64,000 nucleotides of DNA from Muribaculaceae bacterium Isolate-036 (Harlan) (GTDB lineage Bacteria; Bacteroidota; Bacteroidia; Bacteroidales; Muribaculaceae): contig RIAY01000014.1 of assembly GCA_003833075.1 (NCBI GenBank), forward strand, positions 1 through 64,000. The letters run 5' to 3'. The position numbers and the translations under genes were made by a program. Position 1 is the first letter of the stretch; each line of letters begins with the position of its first letter. The notes under the pieces are model-generated. The model was given only the letters and a program-made list of their open reading frames with translations, did no database searches and was not told the origin of the DNA. Shown piece after piece: positions 1 through 6,880 of the stretch.

Positions 1-399
1 GTTGAAGTCGGGGCTGTCCGGCTCCACCACAACCGTCTCTACCTCGCACTCGGGATGGGTCTTTCTCCTGGCTCCATTGTTGGTGCGTTTCTTCTGTGGC
101 CTCTGTTCCGGAGTTTCTGATACGGCAGGAGCCGGCATCGGTTTTGTCTGGCGCTCTGACGGCGAGCCCTGCAGACGCTGCACGGCCTGACGCGCAGCTT
201 TTTCTTTGCTCAGTTCCGCACCTCTGCCCTTTATGACATCTTCCAGCGAGGCTATCTGCCTGCGCAGCTCATCCACTGTCGCCACCAGCTTTTCGTTGGC
301 TAAAGTAAGCGAGCTGACAGAAGCCAACGCCTCGTCAAGCCGTCCCTGAAGAAACTCGTTCTGGCGTTGCAAAAACTCTGTCAACTCGTTCTTTTTCAT
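1..399 (-). CDS. tnpC: IS66 transposase (TnpC), N-terminal part
   Basis: The first 133 residues of the large IS66 transposase, running off the left edge. The start is the ATG at 397-399. The N-terminus is a leucine-rich coiled coil (residues about 5-60) followed by a Lys/Arg/Pro-rich linker, as in IS66 transposases, where this part precedes a zinc-binding segment and the DDE catalytic core. The catalytic core is not in the window, so activity cannot be judged. It lies 77 bp downstream of tnpB on the same strand. Confidence 0.75.
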   Translation of the reverse strand, partial: MKKNELTEFLQRQNEFLQGRLDEALASVSSLTLANEKLVATVDELRRQIASLEDVIKGRGAELSKEKAARQAVQRLQGSPSERQTKPMPAPAVSETPEQRPQKKRTNNGARRKTHPECEVETVVVEPDSPDFN

Positions 400-476
400 G
401 GCATAAAGTTACGAAAAATATCCGACATACGCAACTTTTACACCGCTTATTTACTTGATTGCTAAAATATTACATC

Positions 477-836
477 TTATTTTGCAGCCATTCTGAAGCG
501 ATTCTCGACCGTCACCTTCACAGGCGTGAGCCCCCTCATCAGCATATAGAAATCGTCCCACTGAAGCCTGCGAACGCCGTCATCGCCCTTTTTGAGCACC
601 TCCCGGAAACGGCCTCGCGACAGTCTTTTTGTGTACATCAAAAATCCGTCGCCATCCCATTTCAACGCCTTCATGGTCCTGCGGTCTTTGGAGAAAAACA
701 CATACACATCGCCCGATGCCGGAGAGTGACCCTTCCACGACCACACCATCTGGGTCAGACCGCGGATGCCGTAACGCATCGACACCGGTCTCTGGCATAC
801 CCAGAGCCGCATATCCGCCTCAAGACTCCACATCAC
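477..836 (-). CDS. tnpB: IS66 accessory protein TnpB (Orf2)
   Basis: A 119-residue protein of the IS66 Orf2 family, which is required for IS66 transposition; its biochemical role is not settled. Visible family features are the GDVYVFF strand, the KALKWDGDGF segment and the TKRLSRGRF segment. The first codon here is GTG at 836, with an ATG three bases inside at 833; either could be used. It overlaps the end of tnpA by 17 nt, which suggests translational coupling. Confidence 0.85.
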   Translation of the reverse strand: MMWSLEADMRLWVCQRPVSMRYGIRGLTQMVWSWKGHSPASGDVYVFFSKDRRTMKALKWDGDGFLMYTKRLSRGRFREVLKKGDDGVRRLQWDDFYMLMRGLTPVKVTVENRFRMAAK

Positions 837-1236
837 TCCTGCGTGTCATGACATCCACCAGAAGCGCCAGCCCCTCCGCGCTTATCTCTCCCAGACTCAC
901 GCCTCGGCCCCAACCGAGTTCGATGTGCACGTCACGCACGATATTGGTGGCACCGACATCCCTGCTCTCATCCGCAACCTGAATACCGGGAACTTTAACC
1001 TCCCGGAATAACGGCTCGCCACCTTCCCGCGACGAATCCGGTCTCTCCGGCAGACTGCGTTGATAATCGCTTATGCTGATTTTACGGCGCCGAAGCCACT
1101 CATAAAGCCGCTGGACGTTGACGCCGGTGCCGGCACAGAAACGGTTCAATGCGATATAGCCGTCTGTCTCGCATTGATTCTTGTAACGCGTCCATGTCTC
1201 TGAATAGACATCGGACAAAGACTTGTTATAACCCAT
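820..1236 (-). CDS. tnpA: IS66 accessory protein TnpA (Orf1)
   Basis: The first gene of the IS66 operon, about 138 residues. The N-terminal half contains a helix-turn-helix-like segment (residues about 20-55, with VQRLYEWLRRRK), as expected for the DNA-binding TnpA of IS66 elements. I chose the ATG at 1234-1236; the longer reading starts with TTG at 1254, inside the -7 promoter box at 1252-1259, so it is unlikely. The C-terminal part is more variable and ends inside tnpB. Confidence 0.75.
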   Translation of the reverse strand: MGYNKSLSDVYSETWTRYKNQCETDGYIALNRFCAGTGVNVQRLYEWLRRRKISISDYQRSLPERPDSSREGGEPLFREVKVPGIQVADESRDVGATNIVRDVHIELGWGRGVSLGEISAEGLALLVDVMTRRSDVES

Positions 1237-2069
1237 GATTCTTTTTGTCGGCAAAGATACAACTCTCTTTCGGAGTTCGTCAATATGCTATCGCGGATGG
1301 TTGTACTTGCCTGACGTGCGGTGCGTGCGCCATACTCGGTTTGGTCTGCCTCTGAGAGGCTTGTTGTCAGCCTGCCATCGGGCAAGAGCCACTGTGTGAC
1401 AGCCTTGCCGTCTATATACTTAACTCCGTAAGGCACGGGCGACTGACCGCTACGCACTGGCTGTTGCTGTGCTTCGTCCTCGGCGGCTCCCTCCGCTCCA
1501 TCGGAAGCCGGGGCAGACGTGGGCGGTGTCAATCCCATTACCTTTGTGGGAGTGCCTGCAAGCTGCGCTTGGAATTTGGCGGCTTTGAGTTTCTTCCTGC
1601 CTTCGGGCGTGAGCGGCTCGGTCATGCGCTGAACCTGCTCTATGCGGGCCTTTGACTTCTGCTTGAAATCATTGAGCATGGTGTGCATCTGATACGACAT
1701 TCGTATTTTTTCCTGCTCGGAGGGTTGCCATGCAGGCTGTTCGGGTTGAGACTGGGCCGATGCCTGCTCTTGCTCTTCCGCAGTTGCCGAAGCAGGTACG
1801 GAAGTCGGGGCGGCGGTCGCGGCAGGTTGAGCCTGCTGTTGTGGTGTCGGAGCGGTGGGAGCAGGCGCAGGTGTAGGTGCGCCAAATCCGATATTGCTCT
1901 CAAAGTCGGCGAACGGTTCCATGTTGTAGCCGTCAGCAACAAGAGCGTCATAAGCGGCTTTGCGCTTCTTGGGGTCTTTGAGGTTCTCGCGGAACTGCGC
2001 CTCCGGCTCCATCGCATAGCCGTTCTTGACAAATGCGTTATATAGGTTGGTTACTTTATCTTCTGCCAT
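1146..2069 (-). pseudogene. Phage-like virion protein gene disrupted by IS66
   Basis: The reading frame starts at ATG 2069 and reads about 255 genuine residues before running into IS66 near 1290-1310, so the last 40-50 codons up to 1146 are IS sequence. The N-terminus has two copies of a short motif (KNGYAMEPEAQFRENL and ADGYNMEPFADFESNI, separated by KRKAAYDAL) that I associate with large structural or ejection proteins of Bacteroidales phages. A Pro/Ala/Gln-rich linker (residues about 65-115) and a basic helix follow. The 3' half should lie left of IS66, outside the window. Function beyond phage structural is inference. Confidence 0.55.
1252..1259 (-). promoter_or_regulatory. -7 box of the tnpA promoter
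   Basis: TATCTTTG on the minus strand matches the Bacteroidota -7 consensus TAnnTTTG. TTGACG at 1278-1283 (minus strand) is a possible -33 element 18 bp upstream. The position fits transcription of tnpA starting just before the ATG at 1236. Confidence 0.5.
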
Positions 2070-2081
2070 AGTGGATTATGA

Positions 2082-3119
2082 TTATGCGGTTGGAGATTGT
2101 CTACCAGTGGGGCTGGGTTTGCCTGCATGACCGCCTTTCGTGGTCTTGGTCGATGTACGCTTTTGAGGCTTGGATTCGGGCGTGCGCCTTGTTTCGGTTG
2201 TCGTTGTTTCCGTTTCGTCCTCTTCTTTCCATGTGCCGTGCTGTTTGGCATAGGCTTCTGCGGCTTCTTTTGTGCGAAACTTATGCTCGTTGCCATGCTC
2301 ATCCCATGCAGAGAACTCATTTTGATTGGAGCGTCCATGTGCGGCCGCAGAGGCGCGAGAGTTGGCGGCCGAAGCGTCCAAACTGCCTTTTCTCGCTTTT
2401 TCGGTGGCGATTTTAGCCTGCTGGAGTTCGGGAGCTGCCTCGGCTTCTGCTTTCGCTGTGATAGCATCCTGCTCGGCTCGGTTGGCCTTGCCTGCCTGTT
2501 CACGCTGTTTGTCAGGTTGCAGAACAGCCGCCCAACCGTGCGCCTCAGCTTCACGCTGAGCCTTTTCGCGTGCCAGTTTCTGACGCTCCTGCTGTGCTTC
2601 CAGTTCGCGCAAGGTCTTGGCACGCTCATTTTCAAGGTCTCCGAGTTTGAGCGAGAATTGCAGATACTTGTCGGCATTCTTCTCACGCTCCGCTTTCAGA
2701 CGTTCAAGGCGAGCGTCAACGGCATTAGTCATGCTCCCTTTCTCATGGTTGTACATATCGGGAGCATACTGCGATGTAAAATACAGGTTGCTCAACGCCG
2801 ATATGCCGTCACTGACGGCTGCGATAATACGCTTGGACTTCTCCCTGCGCTCACGCTTCTTTCGCTCTTCCTCGGTTTCGGGGCGGTTGCCCTCTGCGTC
2901 CATCCAGTCTTGAATGGTCTTGATTTGTCGGTCAGTACCTGCGGTAGCGTCCACGCGCTGTTGCTGTTCGGGAGAAACAGTAGGCGTTTCGTGTTCGGTG
3001 TCGGTTGATACCGCAGGCTGTTCACTCTGCGGCTGAGAGCCGGACGTACTGACAGCACCCACGGTGGCTGGGGTGGCAGCTTGGCTCTGCTCATGTTGTT
3101 CTTCAGTATATCCTGCCAT
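2082..3119 (-). CDS. Coiled-coil, low-complexity phage-type structural protein
   Basis: A 345-residue hydrophilic protein. Residues 1-60 are Gln/Ser/Thr-rich. Residues about 80-110 include a more hydrophobic stretch (RIIAAVSDGISALSNLYF). Residues about 125-240 form a long charged coiled coil rich in Glu, Arg, Lys and Ala. The C-terminal 60 residues are Thr/Lys/Pro-rich and basic. There is no signal peptide and no enzyme motif. It sits 12 nt upstream of the IS66-broken gene and 13 nt downstream of the next gene, so the three form one operon. An internal virion or ejection protein is the best guess; I do not recognise a named family. Confidence 0.55.
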   Translation of the reverse strand: MAGYTEEQHEQSQAATPATVGAVSTSGSQPQSEQPAVSTDTEHETPTVSPEQQQRVDATAGTDRQIKTIQDWMDAEGNRPETEEERKKRERREKSKRIIAAVSDGISALSNLYFTSQYAPDMYNHEKGSMTNAVDARLERLKAEREKNADKYLQFSLKLGDLENERAKTLRELEAQQERQKLAREKAQREAEAHGWAAVLQPDKQREQAGKANRAEQDAITAKAEAEAAPELQQAKIATEKARKGSLDASAANSRASAAAHGRSNQNEFSAWDEHGNEHKFRTKEAAEAYAKQHGTWKEEDETETTTTETRRTPESKPQKRTSTKTTKGGHAGKPSPTGRQSPTA

Positions 3120-3132
3120 ATGTCACAAAGGA

Positions 3133-3624
3133 TTAGAAAGCACCTGCTATTCCTGCGCCTGCTTGTGCCACACCCTGCACGGCTGACGAGATAGCTTCTG
3201 ATTTTTTTATTTCAAGATTATTCAGAGCGTCATCTATCTGCGCGTCACGTTGCTGATAAGTCTGCTCGATCTGGTCTTTGCGAGCCTCGGCATTGACAGC
3301 AATCTGCGATGTCGCGTCGGCGAGTGCCTGATTGTTGGCGGCTTTGGCGGCTGCCACACTCTCTTCCGTTCCACCCATCACAGCCTGCGCTCCGGCGGCT
3401 TGTCGGTTGCGGTTACGAATTGATTCCTCGGTTTTGGTTAGGATACGCTGTGCGTCCGCACGTTGGGTCGCGTCCTCATTATATCGGCGGTCATACCAGT
3501 CTTGGTTCGCCTGCTTCTGCTGTTGCAGATTCTTCTTGACCTTTTTCATTGCTTTGCTTGCCGAGATACCGCCGAAAATGCTCCCGACAGCCGACAAACC
3601 TGCGCCTACTAAACTTCCTATCAT
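3133..3624 (-). CDS. Small Gly/Ala-rich phage-type internal virion protein
   Basis: A 163-residue protein and the first gene of the three-gene structural operon. The N-terminus (residues 1-22) is a Gly-rich amphipathic segment, IGSLVGAGLSAVGSIFGG, followed by a long Gln/Ala/Asp-rich helix (25-140) and a second Gly/Ala-rich hydrophobic tail. Hydrophobic Gly-zipper ends around a coiled coil are typical of phage pilot or ejection proteins that insert into membranes. No cysteines and no catalytic motif are present. The start is ATG at 3624. Confidence 0.5.
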   Translation of the reverse strand: MIGSLVGAGLSAVGSIFGGISASKAMKKVKKNLQQQKQANQDWYDRRYNEDATQRADAQRILTKTEESIRNRNRQAAGAQAVMGGTEESVAAAKAANNQALADATSQIAVNAEARKDQIEQTYQQRDAQIDDALNNLEIKKSEAISSAVQGVAQAGAGIAGAF

Positions 3625-3671
3625 GATAGCGATGTTTCAAAAGTTATAATTCGTGCGCTAATTTACGGCCG

Positions 3672-3679
3672 TATCTTTG
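3672..3679 (+). promoter_or_regulatory. -7 box upstream of the terminase-like gene
   Basis: TATCTTTG matches TAnnTTTG. It fixes the start of the downstream gene at ATG 3704: an upstream TTG at 3677 is inside the box and cannot be the start of a transcript-encoded protein. Confidence 0.6.
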
Positions 3680-3703
3680 CAGGCAACTTTTAAGTTTTGT
3701 ATC

Positions 3704-4135
3704 ATGGCAAAAGGTAAGAAAACAGGTGGGCGACAAAAAGGTACGCCCAACAAGGAAAACCCGCTCAAAGGGTATCTCCGCGCTCATAGCCTCGCATACT
3801 TTGAGCCGCGTGTACAGACCGACCCCGTAACTGGAGGATTGCGTGAGATTCAGCGTCAACGCCTCACGCAGGACGCCGAGGGAAATGTTTACAAGGTCAT
3901 CGACCTTATTCCACTTACCGACTCCAAAGGCAACCCTGTCACGATGTCAGACTTCGAGGCAGACATGATTGCTCTCAATCCCAACGAGCGCGTCAACGCA
4001 GAGCTGCGCCTGCTTGAGTTCCATACACCGAAGATGAAAGCCGTTGAGGTTGATATGGACGTTCGCGGTTCAGTCACAACCATAGAGGACCGGTTACGCG
4101 AACTCTGCGGAGAAACAGACGAGGACGACGACTGA
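3704..4135 (+). CDS. Phage terminase small-subunit-like protein
   Basis: A 143-residue protein, divergent from the structural operon. It begins with the basic GGRQKGTPNK motif seen at the N-terminus of many Bacteroidota phage small terminases and related DNA-packaging proteins. A helical middle follows, with NPNERVNAELRLLEFHTPK around residue 95-113, and the tail is strongly acidic (ETDEDDD). In the family this protein recognises phage DNA and hands it to the large terminase ATPase. No large terminase follows it here, so packaging function in this element is inferred only from similarity. A rho-independent-type hairpin lies 80 bp downstream. Confidence 0.6.
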   Translation: MAKGKKTGGRQKGTPNKENPLKGYLRAHSLAYFEPRVQTDPVTGGLREIQRQRLTQDAEGNVYKVIDLIPLTDSKGNPVTMSDFEADMIALNPNERVNAELRLLEFHTPKMKAVEVDMDVRGSVTTIEDRLRELCGETDEDDD

Positions 4136-4217
4136 CGCGCCCCTGCGGTCCGGTCTATTTTATCTACTTTTAGACACAACATAGTTTTTCATTTCTCAAT
4201 TTTTGTAGTTTTTTTAG

Positions 4218-4247
4218 GCGACCAGTTCGAGAGGATTGGTCGCTTTT
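4218..4247 (+). terminator. Hairpin terminator after the terminase-like gene
   Basis: A 7-bp perfect stem (4218-4224 with 4237-4243) and a 12-nt loop, followed directly by TTTT. The position 80 bp after the stop codon and the T-run fit an intrinsic terminator. Confidence 0.55.
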
Positions 4248-4289
4248 CCAATTCACCAATTACGAAACCCCAAGCAAACCGCTTCACGC
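4244..4289. repeat. 46-bp direct repeat, copy 1
   Basis: Identical over 46 bp to 4356-4401. It contains the motif AAACCCCAAGCAAACC at 4265-4280. A third, variant motif (AAACCCCAAGTAAACC) lies between the two copies at 4320-4335, so the motif occurs three times at spacings of 55 and 57 bp, like iterons. Confidence 0.85.
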
Positions 4290-4355
4290 ATTTTCAGCGC
4301 AATAAATATACCTCGTTAAAAACCCCAAGTAAACCCCAAAATATCCCCATAGGGG

Positions 4356-4401
4356 TTTTCCAATTCACCAATTACGAAACCCCAAGCAAACCGCTTCACG
4401 C
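4356..4401. repeat. 46-bp direct repeat, copy 2
   Basis: An exact second copy of 4244-4289, with the AAACCCCAAGCAAACC motif at 4377-4392. It is preceded by a small CCCC-ATA-GGGG hairpin (4345-4355) followed by TTTT, and is followed by the inverted-repeat array. Confidence 0.85.
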
Positions 4402-4409
4402 GTGCGCGC

Positions 4410-4566
4410 GATGGATATTCCTTTATGGATATCCTATATGGATTAGGACGTAAGGACTAATCCATAGTCCTTACTATGGATGTAGACGGATATATTAAGT
4501 CGAATATATCCTATGGATGTAGAAGAAAAACTTAAATCAAAGTTTTTCTATGGAGTAGGAGACGGA
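4410..4566. repeat. Array of perfect inverted repeats on a 37-bp period
   Basis: The core CTATGGATGTAGA occurs at 4474-4486 and 4511-4523, with a diverged third copy CTATGGAGTAGG at 4548; the start-to-start distances are 37 and 37 bp. Each core is followed by a different perfect inverted repeat: 4488-4496 with 4503-4511 (9 bp arms) and 4524-4533 with 4540-4549 (10 bp arms). Upstream are three overlapping, mutually exclusive stems: 4439-4446 with 4457-4464, 4451-4459 with 4465-4473, and 4461-4467 with 4474-4480. No open reading frame covers this stretch. Function is unknown; an origin, a structured RNA or a protein-binding array are all possible. Confidence 0.75.
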
Positions 4567-4705
4567 ATATAGTTCGCTTCGCTCCGACAACGCCGACATT
4601 TAAAAATTTTTTTTGAAGATTTTTTTCTTTTGGCTGACGCGCCGTAATCCTGCGGAGCAAGAAAGAGAAAAAGAAAAAAGTTCCGCGCAAAAAGAAAAAG
4701 AGAAA

Positions 4706-4735
4706 GCCCGGCTCTGCTGTGAAACAAAGCCGGGC
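4706..4735. terminator. GC-rich hairpin upstream of the small-protein pair
   Basis: An 8-bp perfect stem (4706-4713 with 4728-4735) and a 14-nt loop, within an extremely purine-rich stretch (4655-4745). No T-run follows on the plus strand. It may be a terminator or a structured leader element; the latter would need a promoter upstream of it. Confidence 0.35.
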
Positions 4736-4776
4736 GAGAAACAAAAGTTAAAAGGCAAGGGGGCCGGGGTGCGTGC

Positions 4777-4784
4777 TATCTTTG
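4777..4784 (+). promoter_or_regulatory. -7 box of the small-protein operon
   Basis: TATCTTTG, a full match to TAnnTTTG, lies 28 bp upstream of the ATG at 4812. No convincing -33 element was seen. Confidence 0.6.
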
Positions 4785-4811
4785 CATGTGAAATTTTAAA
4801 ATCATATCGCA

Positions 4812-5042
4812 ATGCTCCGAAACTATCAAACCATTCTCGGTCTGCTTCAGAACAGCAAACGGGAAATCGAAATCCAGTCGGTTGACTTGGATTACAATGG
4901 CCTTACCAATCTTGCAAACGAGATGCGAAGACTTGACAGAGTGGCCACCCTCGTTGTTGGTGGCAATTTGACCGCAGATATGGTGAACTCGCTCGTCTTG
5001 ACAAGCGGAGACCGCTTCAACATCAAATTCGCACAGCCATGA
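4812..5042 (+). CDS. Small beta-alpha repeat protein A, unknown function
   Basis: A 76-residue acidic protein. It can be read as two beta-strand/helix units: IEIQSVDLDYNGLTNLANEM, then TLVVGGNLTADMVNSLV, followed by a final strand FNIKFA. The pattern aligns with that of the next protein, so the two look like paralogues. There is no signal peptide, membrane segment or known motif. It overlaps the next gene by 4 nt (ATGA) and has its own promoter box. Location between phage-type genes and the integrase suggests an accessory or regulatory role in the element; this is inference. Confidence 0.65.
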   Translation: MLRNYQTILGLLQNSKREIEIQSVDLDYNGLTNLANEMRRLDRVATLVVGGNLTADMVNSLVLTSGDRFNIKFAQP

Positions 5043-5263
5043 AAAAATCAGAAATAATCTCGTTGACCGAATACGGCTGCGGCCTGACAATAGATGCCAA
5101 CAAGTTCGCATACTCGGAAGTACGCACAATGGCCCGTCAAACAAGAAACTCCGGCGGTAGTCTGACTATCAGAAACGCCGACATCTTTTCTTTCAGTGAA
5201 ATCAAGATGATTTGCGAAGAAGGACGAGGGCATATCACGTTCGCAGACCTCAGATGCGATTAA
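5039..5263 (+). CDS. Small beta-alpha repeat protein B, unknown function
   Basis: A 74-residue protein with a visible internal duplication: GLTIDANKFAYSEVRTM and SLTIRNADIFSFSEIKM match as xLTIxxAxxFxxSExxxM, each followed by a short turn, and the chain ends with a strand HITFAD. The same layout is present in the upstream 76-residue protein. I recall similar repeats in unannotated proteins of Bacteroidales mobile elements but cannot name a family. It is translationally coupled to its neighbour, and its stop codon overlaps the convergent integrase gene by 4 bp. Confidence 0.65.
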   Translation: MKKSEIISLTEYGCGLTIDANKFAYSEVRTMARQTRNSGGSLTIRNADIFSFSEIKMICEEGRGHITFADLRCD

Positions 5264-6753
5264 AACCCTTTCCCTTTCGTGCGCTCATAGACCGCCTCGC
5301 GGTCTGCGTCCACGTCCTTTATGCGAAACTGCACGGCACACCCGGTCGGGATTGTGTCGGGCAACTGCCCGGCAAGCCGGGCGATGACCTCATCAACGGT
5401 TCCGAAACCGATGTCGCTGACCTCGGCAAGAACCTCTCCGCGAAAGTAGGCACGGGCATAGACCATGCGCTTGGGCGAAAGCCGGAACAACTTGTCAGCA
5501 GGCTCATCAACCCCTCGCGCCATTCCCTGCTTGCTCTTCGCCGTGGAGAAAAAGATAAAATCAATCACTTTGGCATTCAACTCCCAGGCCGGAGTGAAAT
5601 CAATCTTGATGTAGCCTCGCGTTATCGTATGCCCATGCGAATGATTCATACCAAACGCCACCTCCGCAATGCTCGCTCCGCAGTCGTTCTGAGCCACAGT
5701 ACCCCAAGTGTGACGGAACGTGTATGCGCTGTACCAACGCTCTTTCGGTATCCCCATGCTCTTGCAGAGCTGCTTTATGCCGTTGTTCACATTCGCGTTG
5801 AACGAGTCCGAGGACGTGAACCGCTTGTGAAAGTTCAGCAAGTAGGGGTCGTCAGCCTCGGCCAGATATTTCTCAACTAACGGCTGAATAATCGGCTCGA
5901 CACGAATCTCGAAATATGCGTCATCGGCGCGGAACTTCTTCGTCTTGGCTCTCTTGTAGCAGATACAGCCGTTTCGGTAATCCTCCTTGCGCAGCTCGTA
6001 GATATCGACCGTGTTCATGCCTGCGAGACACAGCACCATCTTTGCCACATCGCGCCCCAGTTCGGGCAACGGATCGACCATGCGTGTATCCGGGAGAGGT
6101 GCGGTAAAGAACAGCCTGCAATCCTCCGGGCTTATCGCTTTCTTGACCGTGCGGTCACTCTGTGGAATCTTTACCTTTCCCCACGGATTGACCTTTATGC
6201 GCAGATTGCCGTTGTCATAGTCATTGTACTCCTCAACCGCAGCCTTGAACACCTGCCTCATACACACCGGGTACATCTCCTTTGCCCTGTGCGTATGCTC
6301 CAGCGACTGAATCCACCTCGTTATCTGCGTTGAGGTAAGCTGCGCGAACATGATTTTGTTCGTGCCGTAGAACCGCTCCATGTGTCCGAGAGCCTGCCGA
6401 TAGTTCTGCGCCGTGCGCAACTGGTACCGGTCCACCATGCGGTCGATATGGTGGCGCGCGTAGTCGCTGAAGCAGATGTCAGCGTCTCCTTGTGTCACAT
6501 ACTCGATAATCTGACGCACTGTCCACTTTGCGCAATCCTTGCGGTTGAGTTTGTCAGTATAGAGCAATATCATTCTCGCACAATACTCGTTCACGAAAGG
6601 GTCATTGATATTGCCGTGCTTGTCCACCATCTGCTTGGTGACAATCTTGTCGGTCTTGATATATCCCGGCTTGGTGTTCTGCGTCACCCGGATATAGACC
6701 TGATAGAATCCGTCCTTGCGCGGAGTTCTAACAACTGCTTTGAATGTTGCCAT
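5260..6753 (-). CDS. Tyrosine recombinase (integrase) with C-terminal extension
   Basis: A 497-residue site-specific recombinase, probably the integrase of the phage-derived element. Residues 1-90 are the arm-binding region, about 95-190 the SAM-like core-binding domain and about 205-395 the catalytic domain. Box II is visible as Arg347-His348 (TFRHTWGT), then His375 and the nucleophile Tyr381 in GHTITRGYI. The box I arginine is replaced: the sequence reads AGMNTVDIYEL with Asn247, a form I associate with a subset of Bacteroidota integrases. Residues 400-497 extend beyond the usual end of about 400-410 and have no recognised fold. The gene ends convergent with the small-protein operon. Confidence 0.9.
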   Translation of the reverse strand: MATFKAVVRTPRKDGFYQVYIRVTQNTKPGYIKTDKIVTKQMVDKHGNINDPFVNEYCARMILLYTDKLNRKDCAKWTVRQIIEYVTQGDADICFSDYARHHIDRMVDRYQLRTAQNYRQALGHMERFYGTNKIMFAQLTSTQITRWIQSLEHTHRAKEMYPVCMRQVFKAAVEEYNDYDNGNLRIKVNPWGKVKIPQSDRTVKKAISPEDCRLFFTAPLPDTRMVDPLPELGRDVAKMVLCLAGMNTVDIYELRKEDYRNGCICYKRAKTKKFRADDAYFEIRVEPIIQPLVEKYLAEADDPYLLNFHKRFTSSDSFNANVNNGIKQLCKSMGIPKERWYSAYTFRHTWGTVAQNDCGASIAEVAFGMNHSHGHTITRGYIKIDFTPAWELNAKVIDFIFFSTAKSKQGMARGVDEPADKLFRLSPKRMVYARAYFRGEVLAEVSDIGFGTVDEVIARLAGQLPDTIPTGCAVQFRIKDVDADREAVYERTKGKGF

Positions 6754-6758
6754 TTACG

Positions 6759-6821
6759 TTTGTAATTATGTTTGTAAATTCTTGTAAGTGCCTTGCTCGA
6801 ATGATATAGCTGATTTTGTAA
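6759..6821. repeat. Four TTGTAA repeats upstream of the integrase
   Basis: TTTGTAA at 6759-6765, 6771-6777 and 6815-6821 and TTGTAA at 6782-6787, all in the same orientation, directly before the integrase start. Such clusters next to int genes are often recombinase or excisionase arm sites; no protein-DNA evidence is available here. Confidence 0.4.
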
Positions 6822-6832
6822 GTTTTGCCGAC

Positions 6833-6861
6833 ACATTCTGCATGATTATCGTGCAGAATGT
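6833..6861. other. Inverted repeat in the presumed attachment region
   Basis: Arms 6833-6845 and 6849-6861 pair perfectly apart from one T-G wobble, with a 3-nt centre. It lies between the integrase and ppdK, where the element-chromosome junction is expected. It could be a core site or a transcription terminator; the other element end is outside the window, so the att core cannot be defined. Confidence 0.4.
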
Positions 6862-6880
6862 ACGAATCGCCCAAGCGCAA

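Larger units (their letters stand above)
1..1300 (-). mobile_element. IS66-family insertion sequence, truncated by window edge
   Basis: Three minus-strand genes in the usual IS66 order (tnpA, tnpB, start of the large transposase) lie head to tail and interrupt a phage-like gene. The tnpA promoter box at 1252-1259, with a possible -33 element at 1278-1283, must lie inside the element, so its end is to the right of about 1283. I could not identify the terminal inverted repeat or the target duplication, because the other end lies outside the window; the right boundary of about 1300 is an estimate. Confidence 0.75.

Noticed and set aside
2097-3008. 303-codon plus-strand frame opposite the coiled-coil protein
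   Set aside because: Cys/Phe-rich product typical of an antisense reading; the minus strand has proper spacing with its neighbours.
3133-3624. Microviridae pilot protein
   Set aside because: The Gly-rich start is similar, but no microvirus capsid or replication gene is nearby, and tailed-phage genes surround it.
4244-4401. Direct repeats as a CRISPR array
   Set aside because: Only two copies of a 46-bp repeat with a 66-bp spacing, no third full unit and no cas genes nearby.
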